64,000 bases of DNA, taken from positions 75,942 to 139,941 of the forward strand of contig JADJAL010000015.1 in assembly GCA_016704305.1 (NCBI GenBank), read 5' to 3'. This stretch comes from Haliea sp. Its GTDB lineage: Bacteria; Pseudomonadota; Gammaproteobacteria; Pseudomonadales; Halieaceae. Made by a program: the position numbers and the translations under genes. Positions 56,453-62,985 of this stretch are shown piece after piece. The stretch's first letter is position 1; the number at the start of each line of letters is the position of its first letter. Under the pieces are notes generated by a model. It saw only the letters and a program-made list of their open reading frames with translations, was not told the DNA's origin and did no database searches.

Positions 56453-56623
56453 CGGCGGTGGATAAACGTAGCAGGTGCGGGAATAGCTCAGTTGGTAGAG
56501 CGCAACCTTGCCAAGGTTGAGACGGGGCGCGTAGCCTCGCCAGTTCCGGCGACCCGGCGGTGGATAAACGTAGCAGGTGCGGGAATAGCTCAGTTGGTAG
56601 AGCGCAACCTTGCCAAGGTTGAG
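56453..56623 (+). repeat. Tandem direct repeat duplicating the tRNA-Gly 5' half
   Basis: Two identical 69-bp copies (56453-56521 and 56555-56623), offset by 102 bp. Each starts CGGCGGTGGATAAACG, runs through the tRNA-Gly 5' end, D-arm and anticodon arm, and ends at GGTTGAG. Only the second continues into a T-arm and acceptor. A 33-bp spacer separates them. Confidence 0.9.
56477..56521 (+). pseudogene. Truncated tRNA-Gly copy
   Basis: Matches tRNA-Gly bases 1-45 exactly (acceptor 5' strand, D-arm, anticodon GCC arm). It then diverges into ACGGGGCGCG, with no T-loop TTCGAA and no 3' acceptor strand, so it cannot fold as a tRNA. Lies within the tandem repeat upstream of the intact gene. Confidence 0.85.
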
Positions 56624-56654
56624 GTCGCCGGTTCGAACCCGGTTTCCCGCTCCA
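56579..56654 (+). tRNA. tRNA-Gly (GCC)
   Basis: Acceptor GCGGGAA pairs with TTCCCGC, anticodon GCC in CCTTGCCAAGG, T-loop TTCGAAC, encoded CCA at 56652-56654. 76 nt. Confidence 0.97.
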
Positions 56655-56666
56655 ACTCTCCAAAAA

Positions 56667-56740
56667 GGCTCGGTGACAGAGTGGTCATGTAGCGGACTGC
56701 AACTCCGTGTACGCCGGTTCGATTCCGACCCGAGCCTCCA
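56667..56740 (+). tRNA. tRNA-Cys (GCA)
   Basis: Acceptor GGCTCGG pairs with CCGAGCC, anticodon GCA in GGACTGCAACTCC, T-loop TTCGATT, encoded CCA at 56738-56740. A T7 run (56741-56747) directly after is a plausible terminator. 12 bp after tRNA-Gly. Confidence 0.97.
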
Positions 56741-56838
56741 TTTTTTTATAAGTAGCTCAAAGACCGCGATGTGCGCTTATCACGGAAGGCGGTTGACGTC
56801 CCGGATAAGGCCTCACCCTCAGTCATTTAGCCGGTGTC

Positions 56839-57870
56839 TCACGCAGGCACTGGCACTTCGAAATAACTACCCACCATAGCCACCGTTTCACGCCACAGCC
56901 TGTCGGCCAATGCCACGTCAAATACATGGTTCGGGCCGTTAAACTTCACCGGGTTGCAATCCTCGAAGTAAGCGCCACTGACGCCATCCAGCGAAGGATT
57001 GGTCGCTACGTAAACCTGCGTGGCTGCACCTTCAGCCACGTTTTTCTGAATGATGGTCGCCGCATTGTTATAAAGAAATCCGATGATGCCCGTGGCGTTG
57101 CGACCGATATCGGTTTTTACAAAACCCGGATGAACGGCGTTGGAGGTGGTATACGCCGGGTCGAGCATCTGCGAGAGTTTGAGAGAAAACAGCGCATTGG
57201 CCAACTTGGAGCGACCGTAAGCCAGGGCGGCATCATACGCTCCCTCACCGCGCAGATTGTCAAAGTCTATCCCGCCCTTGGGTGTGCTCATATAGCCCAT
57301 TCGGCTGCCGACGTGAACAATACGGCCGTGCTCTGCAGCCTGCACGAGCGGTAGAAGATTCATGGTAAGCACTACGTGGCCCAGATAGTTCACGACGAAT
57401 ATCTTCTCAATGCCATTAACGAGTTCAAACTCGGTGAAAGTGCCGATACCAGCGTTGGGGATCAGTATGTCCAGTGAATCGGTCTGGGCAGCGACCGCCC
57501 GGGCGCAGGCGACGCAGGAGTCGAAGTCTGATAACTCCAGCGCCAGCGGGGTCGTTTTACCCTTTACACTGTCGCAGGCTTCCTGCGCCTTCTCCAGCGT
57601 GCGACCGGTACCAAAAACATGGGCGCCGCGCTGGGCCAGCACCCGCATGGTTTCATGTCCTATGCCGGAATTGCACCCGGTGACGAGGGCGGTTTTGCCG
57701 CTAAGATCGATACCTTCGGTGACCTCCTCGGCGGTGGACTTGGCGTTATAGGGACCGACGGGCAGGCTGGTGTCGATCACTACCCGGTCTTCGCCGCCGC
57801 AGCCCGCCAGAGTAGTAGCGGCAAATGTAGCGGCGGAAGCCTGGAGAAATAGTCTGCGGTTAAGCGCCAT
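56839..57870 (-). CDS. Exported short-chain dehydrogenase/reductase with Tat-like lipoprotein signal
   Basis: 343 aa. Seen: N-terminus MALNRRLFLQASAATFAATTLAGCGGE, with a twin-arginine-like NRRLFLQ and a lipobox LAGC; then a linker and a Rossmann SDR domain: KTALVTGCNSGIGHETMRVLAQRG (TGxxxGIG), LIPNAGIG, VNYLGHVVLTM, GSRMGY and YGRSKLANALF (catalytic Tyr-x3-Lys). Classical SDRs are cytoplasmic, so a Tat-exported, lipid-anchored one is unusual; Tat could carry it folded with NAD(P) bound. Substrate unknown. Divergent from the alpha/beta hydrolase. Confidence 0.85.
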   Translation of the reverse strand: MALNRRLFLQASAATFAATTLAGCGGEDRVVIDTSLPVGPYNAKSTAEEVTEGIDLSGKTALVTGCNSGIGHETMRVLAQRGAHVFGTGRTLEKAQEACDSVKGKTTPLALELSDFDSCVACARAVAAQTDSLDILIPNAGIGTFTEFELVNGIEKIFVVNYLGHVVLTMNLLPLVQAAEHGRIVHVGSRMGYMSTPKGGIDFDNLRGEGAYDAALAYGRSKLANALFSLKLSQMLDPAYTTSNAVHPGFVKTDIGRNATGIIGFLYNNAATIIQKNVAEGAATQVYVATNPSLDGVSGAYFEDCNPVKFNGPNHVFDVALADRLWRETVAMVGSYFEVPVPA

Positions 57871-58096
57871 GGGCTGCCTCCAGGAGTTATGGTCGTGTCG
57901 ATACGTTGCGGGAGCCAGTCTCCTATAAATATTGGCGCATGAGAAGTTCGGCAGGGAATAACAGCCTGCAATCGCTCGCTATCGTGCCGCAGAGCGCTTC
58001 TCACTGTCCGTTTCCATGTTTGTCAGGTACTCTGCCCTTCGGTGGCAAAGGTGCCAGCCTCTCGCAATTACGCACTAACGAGATGTGTACCCGGCG

Positions 58097-59106
58097 ATGA
58101 ACACACAGCAATCGGTTTTAAGTACCCAAAATGCTCAACAATGCCCGGTTAACCCTGACCCGGTAGTCTTCCGCGACATTGCCATGTCACGACGCACGCG
58201 AATCATCCTTTGGTTGATGAAGTTGTTGGCCAGGCGGATGCTGGCCAGGATGGGGCGATTCTCCCTGAAAAGATCACAAAAATGCAGTTAACAACCGCAT
58301 CCATGGAGTGTAAGGATAACGCGGGAATTGCTATTCATTACGACATCGTCGGCAAGGCACCCGGACACGTTTTTGGTTCACTGACCGCCGCTGGCCGACA
58401 GGTCATCCTGTGGCTACACGGCGGCGCGTTCAGTTTGCCTGCGGCTCCGGCCATGCATTTGAGCATGGTAGCCAATATCTGCAAGCAGCTCGGCGTCGAT
58501 GCCTTCATGCCTGACTACCGACTCACCCCCGCCAACCCCTATCCAGCGGCATTGAACGACTGCGAACAGGCCTACCGCGAACTACTGCATCTGGGCTATG
58601 AGGCGTCAGATATCGCACTGGGCGGCGATTCTGCAGGGGGAAATCTACTGCTGGCGCTACTACAACGCATTCGCAAGGCCAATTTGCCCATGCCTGCCTG
58701 CGCCGTTCCCGTATCCCCTGTCGCCGATTTGAGTCGGGTGCACGGACTGCCCTCGCGCTACAAAGTCAGGCACAGCGATCCGCTGCTGCCGGCACATGCC
58801 ATGCAAAGAATGTGCAGTGAATATGCTGGTGAACACGACAGTGCAGACCCGGAAATCTCGCCTTTGTATATGGACTGCGACGGCCTGCCGCCACTTTTTT
58901 TCCTCGCCAGCAGCAACGAGATATTAATGGACGACACCGTATTTCTGGCCCGCCGGACCAGTGCTGCAGGTATCGACACCACGTGCCACATTTGGCCGAT
59001 GTTGCCCCACGCCTTCCCGCTTTTCGCAGGCGTTTTTCCCGAAGCGGTGGCTGCGCGCGGCGATATTGCCAATTTTATCGGGCAACACCTCGCAAAGGCC
59101 AGGTAA
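58097..59106 (+). CDS. Alpha/beta hydrolase, hormone-sensitive-lipase-like (apparent frameshift)
   Basis: Seen: HGGAFSLPAAPAM (oxyanion-hole HGGA), MPDYRLTPANPYPAALND, GGDSAGGNLLLALL (nucleophile GDSAG), and LPHAFPLFAG with the catalytic His. The conserved body starts at ATG 58285, but an upstream frame from ATG 58097 reads SRRTRIILWLMKLLARRM and joins it if one A is added to the A5 run 58278-58282, giving 336 aa with a basic amphipathic N-terminus like steryl-acetyl hydrolases. Esterase on an unknown substrate; cytoplasmic. Confidence 0.82.
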
Positions 59107-59131
59107 GCCAGTGCCCTGTTCAGGAGGTCCC

Positions 59132-59164
59132 ATGTCGGTAGTGTTCGCGTATGTTTACCCCTGA
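59132..59164 (+). CDS. Possible 10-codon leader peptide
   Basis: ATG 59132 follows a perfect AGGAGG (59121-59126) and encodes MSVVFAYVYP then TGA. The reading frame overlaps the start of the small membrane protein at ATG 59151, which has no ribosome site of its own. It may be a translational-coupling leader, or one more frameshift may join the two. Only the sequence arrangement supports it. Confidence 0.35.
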   Translation: MSVVFAYVYP

Positions 59165-59318
59165 ACGAATCCTCGCGCTGCTCGCGGCACTGGGGATGTT
59201 TATCTTTAGCGTGTCCATCTATCTAAAAACGGGCGATTGGGTAGCGGGTGTTTTTGTACTGGGTAGCCTGAGTTACTTTGTCTTTTTTCTGCTGCACTAC
59301 AAAAGGAAAGGCCCGTGA
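59151..59318 (+). CDS. Two-span small membrane protein
   Basis: 55 aa: MFTPERILALLAALGMFIFS, a short loop YLKTGDWVAG, then VFVLGSLSYFVFFLLHYKRK. Two clear hydrophobic helices with a basic C-terminus. Overlaps the next gene's GTG (59315) by 4 bp, supporting a real coding frame. No family recognised. Confidence 0.6.
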   Translation: MFTPERILALLAALGMFIFSVSIYLKTGDWVAGVFVLGSLSYFVFFLLHYKRKGP

Positions 59319-59777
59319 TAGTGAATTACTCGCGTAGCGCGGCGCTGGCAGTCCTCGCAGTTGTCCTTCTGGTGGGATGTGCCAGCTTCACGCCCGAGCT
59401 GGATCCCCCAAAAATAAGTGTGCTCAGTTTTAAATCACTGCCCGGTGATGGCGGAGCGCCACAGTTTGAAATCAAGCTACGCGTGCTGAATCCCAATAAG
59501 CAAACGCTGGACATTGCTGGCATCAGCTATTCCGTCGCATTGCTCGAAAGGGAGCTGGTTACCGGTGTGACCAATGATGTATCACCTATCGCCGGTTACG
59601 GCGAAGGCATCGTCACTGAATGCAGAACTGCAACTGCTGGAGCTCGTGCGACTGGTAACCGGCCTGGGATCTGCCGGATCCAAGCCGCTGGCATATCGAT
59701 TTACCGCAAAAATCGATTTTAACGGCTTTATCCCCACCCAGCGCATTGAAGAGACTGGGGAGATAAAACTGAATTAG
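59315..59777 (+). CDS. LEA14/WHy-domain lipoprotein (apparent frameshift)
   Basis: About 153 aa. Seen: hydrophobic leader and lipobox LLVGCASF, PPKISVLSFKSLPGD, FEIKLRVLNPNKQTLDIAGISYSVALLERELVTGV, the LEA_2/WHy pattern (NPN followed by Gly/Ser-Tyr beta strand). The frame changes near 59614 (one extra base) and continues LNAELQLLELVRLVTGLGSAGSKPLAYRFTAKIDFNGFIPTQRIEETGEI, the last WHy strands. Such bacterial LEA14 lipoproteins are linked to desiccation or membrane stress in other species; role here is inference. Confidence 0.85.
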
Positions 59778-59817
59778 CTGATCGTTATGCCAGGAGCCCT
59801 ATGCGGCAGGTGCTGGC

Positions 59818-61170
59818 TTATCCAAATAGCGAGCGTCCGATGATTGCCGCAATGATGAGGGGACAAACCAGCTTTACGTACCAGGGCCAGATTTTCCAGA
59901 ATAAACCACGCTCCACGTTCGGATATCCCTTGCGCAATTCCTGCAGCAGAGCATCCCTGCGCCACAGCCAACCTGCATAAATACAGAACATGAAGCCAAG
60001 TATTGGCTGTCCATAGCGGGTGGTCAATGTGACGACCAAGCCAAACAGAAGCTCAAAATTGAGTAAGATGATCCCACTTATACCGGCGATCAGGCCGCCA
60101 ATCATCCAGGCAGCAAGGTGGCGCTCGGCGTTGAATTCCTCCACTGCATACGCGACGGGCACTTCCAGCATGGAAATCGAGGAAGTGAGTGCCGCTATCG
60201 TCATTAAATTGAAAAAAATGATAGCTACCAGGATGCCGGGCAAGCCCATGGTCGCAAACAGTTGCGGAAGTACCGTGAAAATCAATGTGTCCTCGGAAAT
60301 CAATGCGCCAGCCTGCGTGAAAATTTCCACACCGTTGTGCAGCGCAACATACATCGCAGGCAGGACGAGGAATCCCGCGAGCACAGCTACGAATATATCC
60401 ACCAGCGTGACGATACCGCCCAGAAGCGGCAGGTTTTCGTCATCGCTGACATAGGAGCCATAAATCAGCATGGTACCCACACCGAGCGAGAGCGAGAAAA
60501 ACGCCGAACCCAGCGCGTCCAATATCAACTGCGGCGAAAGTGCGCGCGAAAAATCCGGCAGCAGATACACCTCCAGGCCAGTCATCGCACCTTCCAGCGT
60601 CAGCACATACAATACCAGTGCCAGCAGCGTGATCAGCAACATCGGCATTAATCGTTCCGACCAGCGCTCTATCCCTTCCTTTACACCCGCGGAGACGATA
60701 CCGATGGTCAGCGCCATGAAGATGAGCATGGATAGCAGGTTGCGCCACAGGCCAAAAGACGTCAGCCAGTTCGCAAACGCCCTGGCACCTGCCAGTTCAG
60801 CAATGGCGGACAAGCAAAACGCGATCATCCAGCCAGCCACGATGGCGTAGAAACTTAGAATCAAGCTGGCGACAATGAAACCGACGATGCCCGTAAGCGC
60901 GCCTATCTGGCTAACGTTCCGCAGTGGCGAAACTTGCCGTAGCGCGCGGACTGCATTCGAATGAGCATGGCGACCCAGAATCAACTCCGCCATCAACACC
61001 GGATACGCCAACAGGAAAGCGAGAAGCAAATACACCAGCAAAAACGCTGCGCCGCCATTACTTGCGGCCTGGGTCGGAAAGCCCCAGATGTTTCCCAGCC
61101 CCACCGCGCTACCGGATGCAGCCATCACAAAGCCAAAGCGTGAGCTGAATTCCCCTCGGCTGCCAGCCAT
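59818..61170 (-). CDS. Sodium-dependent transporter, NSS/SNF family
   Basis: 450 aa, about eleven to twelve hydrophobic helices. Seen: RFGFVMAASGSAVGLGNIWGFPTQAASNGGAAFLLVYLLLAFLLAYPVLMAELILGR, the first-helix substrate and Na+ site of neurotransmitter:sodium symporters (LeuT-like), and SLGVGTMLIYGSYVSDDENLP. Bacterial members import amino acids or related amines with Na+, in keeping with the Na+-NQR in this genome. Substrate not predictable from sequence. Convergent with the LEA14 gene. Confidence 0.93.
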   Translation of the reverse strand: MAGSRGEFSSRFGFVMAASGSAVGLGNIWGFPTQAASNGGAAFLLVYLLLAFLLAYPVLMAELILGRHAHSNAVRALRQVSPLRNVSQIGALTGIVGFIVASLILSFYAIVAGWMIAFCLSAIAELAGARAFANWLTSFGLWRNLLSMLIFMALTIGIVSAGVKEGIERWSERLMPMLLITLLALVLYVLTLEGAMTGLEVYLLPDFSRALSPQLILDALGSAFFSLSLGVGTMLIYGSYVSDDENLPLLGGIVTLVDIFVAVLAGFLVLPAMYVALHNGVEIFTQAGALISEDTLIFTVLPQLFATMGLPGILVAIIFFNLMTIAALTSSISMLEVPVAYAVEEFNAERHLAAWMIGGLIAGISGIILLNFELLFGLVVTLTTRYGQPILGFMFCIYAGWLWRRDALLQELRKGYPNVERGLFWKIWPWYVKLVCPLIIAAIIGRSLFG

Positions 61171-61306
61171 AAACGTACCCTGAAATCAGTATTATTTGCC
61201 CGGTAGTGTAGCATGGGGTGCGAGCTACTCATGGCATCTGAATGAATGCGGGTGGACGGGCTTTTGCGGCGCGGACAGCCGTTGTTTCTCAACCGAAAAT
61301 GTGTGT

Positions 61307-61312
61307 TATTAT
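61307..61312 (+). promoter_or_regulatory. Candidate -10 for tRNA-Leu
   Basis: TATTAT followed by a C-rich stretch (CCCGACCCCTC), resembling a stable-RNA discriminator. The -35 is poor (TTTCTC at 61285-61290, 16-bp spacing). It lies about 105 bp before tRNA-Leu. Confidence 0.35.
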
Positions 61313-61419
61313 CCCGACCCCTCAGGTCCCGGGTACTTGAATTTGAGTACTTTTGACGTTGTTCGGGTGTGCTCTGCGCCGACAGGGTACACACCAACGG
61401 GGTACGACTGTAGTCCTGC

Positions 61420-61506
61420 GCGAGTGTGGTGGAATTGGTATACACATCAGACTTAAAATCTGACGGCTTAACGGCCATGCGGGTTCAAGTCCCGCCATTC
61501 GCACCA
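61420..61506 (+). tRNA. tRNA-Leu (TAA)
   Basis: Class II tRNA with a long variable arm. Acceptor GCGAGTG pairs with CATTCGC (one G-U), anticodon TAA in CAGACTTAAAATCTG, T-loop TTCAAGT, encoded CCA at 61504-61506. 87 nt. Often third after tRNA-Gly and tRNA-Cys downstream of pgsA; here 4.7 kb separate it from tRNA-Cys. Phage genes begin within 0.8 kb, so its 3' end is a plausible attachment site. Confidence 0.97.
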
Positions 61507-61655
61507 TTAAAAGCACTATATTTGAAGCATATTTCTCTACAACGATAAAATACCGCATTGCCGGGTAAGGCTATAAAAAAACGGTGCACATTTGGTGCAC
61601 ATTTTGCGGGATAGGGCAGGGAAGGCACCAGAAAACCACACCAGGCACACCCCCA

Positions 61656-61826
61656 ATGACCGTCGAAGAAATACAACAGGGCATCAAACGCATGGCATCC
61701 CGCGCATGGTGGGCCGGGTTCATCGCTGGCGTGTTGCTGGGATTGATTGCGGGCCCTGCCATTGGCTACCAACTCGGCAGTCCGCAGACAATCGTGGTGC
61801 CGCTGTCGCAGGGTATCAAGGCATAA
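61656..61826 (+). CDS. Small single-span membrane protein
   Basis: 56 aa: MTVEEIQQGIKRMASRAWW, then a glycine-rich membrane helix AGFIAGVLLGLIAGPAIGYQLG and a short tail. No family recognised. It sits between tRNA-Leu and the phage genes, so may belong to the integrated element. Confidence 0.5.
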   Translation: MTVEEIQQGIKRMASRAWWAGFIAGVLLGLIAGPAIGYQLGSPQTIVVPLSQGIKA

Positions 61827-61859
61827 ACGCACAGTTCAACAAAACAGGAACTCGAATAG

Positions 61860-62191
61860 GTGAATATTAAAAATGCTCTGCTCCCTCTGGTGCTGGTTAG
61901 CACACTAATGCATTCGTTTCCTTCGCGCGCTCAGGAAGACCATGCCATTTACGGTTTCTATACAGACTCTTGTGGGCAGTGGCTTGAGGCAAGAAGAGCG
62001 GGTGGATTGGAAGAGATTAAGTATTCCATTTGGGTTCTTGGCTTTGTGTCGGGAGTTGATTCGCGGGTTACACGTTGAAAGAAAGCGACAGACAAGGGAT
62101 GACTAACTGGAGAGACAACTACTGCGAAGAACATCCTTTGGAACGCTTTCACGAAGCGGCTGAAGCGCTGATATCCGCAATGCAAAAGTAA
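61860..62191 (+). CDS. Conserved exported protein (apparent frameshift)
   Basis: GTG start. Seen: signal peptide NIKNALLPLVLVSTLMHSFPSRAQ, then YTDSCGQWLEARRAGGLEEIKYSIWVLGFVSGVDSRG and, after a break at the G3 run 62065-62067 (one G missing), YTLKESDRQGMTNWRDNYCEEHPLERFHEAAEAL. The paired pattern CGQW...WVLGFVSG...NYCEEHPLE matches a widespread uncharacterised periplasmic family. Repaired length 110 aa. Function unknown. Confidence 0.7.
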
Positions 62192-62234
62192 ACACACTCT
62201 GAGTTAGACCTAGCGAAGCATCATCCGTCGGCGC

Positions 62235-62648
62235 TCAACTCCTCCAGGCACTGCGTATCAGGTCATCCAGCCGGGTGCGGATCGCCACAGTGGACAGTCC
62301 CACAACTTGCGGTGCAGCTTTCGCAGGGATCGCCAGCAGCTTGGCCCGGACGTTTGCGTATTCATCGCCCACCACGTCCGCCACCTGCTCGATTGGGATC
62401 AGTGAGCCTTCCAGGTGCTTGGCCGTGAGTTGCGCGGCGTTGGCTTGGAAGTGTGCGAGTCTCGCCCTTTCGCTCGTTAAATCAAAGTCGCCGTCATCAC
62501 GCACGTACAATCGAGGCAGTGCTTCGCCGGGACTCATAGCACACCGCGCCGCGTGCTCCTTGGTTGCTTCTAGGTCGGCCAGCAGCGAACGAATGCGGCG
62601 GCGGTCAGCGCCGGTCAGGTTTGAAATCTCAGTGATTGATATCAGCAT
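62235..62648 (-). CDS. Phage terminase small subunit, Nu1-like
   Basis: 137 aa. Seen: N-terminal winged-helix-like LISITEISNLTGADRRRIRSLLADL, then LTSERARLAHFQANAAQLTAKHLEGSLIPIEQVADVVGDEYANVRAKLLAIPAKAAPQVVGLSTVAIRTRLDDLI, the pattern of Nu1-type DNA-packaging proteins. It would recognise cos/pac DNA for packaging. Lies downstream (minus strand) of the capsid gene; no large subunit is in the window. Confidence 0.8.
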   Translation of the reverse strand: MLISITEISNLTGADRRRIRSLLADLEATKEHAARCAMSPGEALPRLYVRDDGDFDLTSERARLAHFQANAAQLTAKHLEGSLIPIEQVADVVGDEYANVRAKLLAIPAKAAPQVVGLSTVAIRTRLDDLIRSAWRS

Positions 62649-62985
62649 AGTGTGGTGGCCTTTAGGGGGTCTGAAAATCTGCCGATAGACGGCGCAGCGT
62701 CCACACCCGCATGGGTATCACAGGGAGGACCCGAGACACTTCACCAGTTCGCGTGTGCTGAACGATGACGGATTGCATGTGGTCGTGCCTCCAGTGTGGC
62801 CGTGTTGCTCACAGCGTCTGTGTGGCGCTCGTGAGGCGTTGAATAGGTGCGCCCGTGACACTGGACCGAAGCCAGCGTAGGCAGGCGCTTTGCGTGCGGT
62901 GACACGCGCCAGCATGCTCGGTGGACCGAGGGTAAAGTCCTTGCGAGTCCCGAGCACTTTCCGCCACTCGCCCGGCGGTCATTCC
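62649..62985. other. Gap between terminase and capsid genes
   Basis: 337 bp. Apart from the tentative 38-codon frame at 62662-62778, I see no convincing gene. The right part (62780-62985) has neither a long conserved frame nor a clear terminator. Confidence 0.4.
62662..62778 (-). CDS. Possible 38-residue phage protein
   Basis: ATG 62778 preceded at 9 bases by GGAGG. It encodes MQSVIVQHTRTGEVSRVLPV, then a basic, Pro-containing end, and stops 13 bp before the terminase start. Good ribosome site and tight spacing favour expression; no family recognised. Confidence 0.35.
   Translation of the reverse strand: MQSVIVQHTRTGEVSRVLPVIPMRVWTLRRLSADFQTP

Noticed and set aside
56477..56521. Second functional tRNA-Gly gene
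   Set aside because: No T-arm or 3' acceptor strand follows, so it cannot fold as a tRNA.
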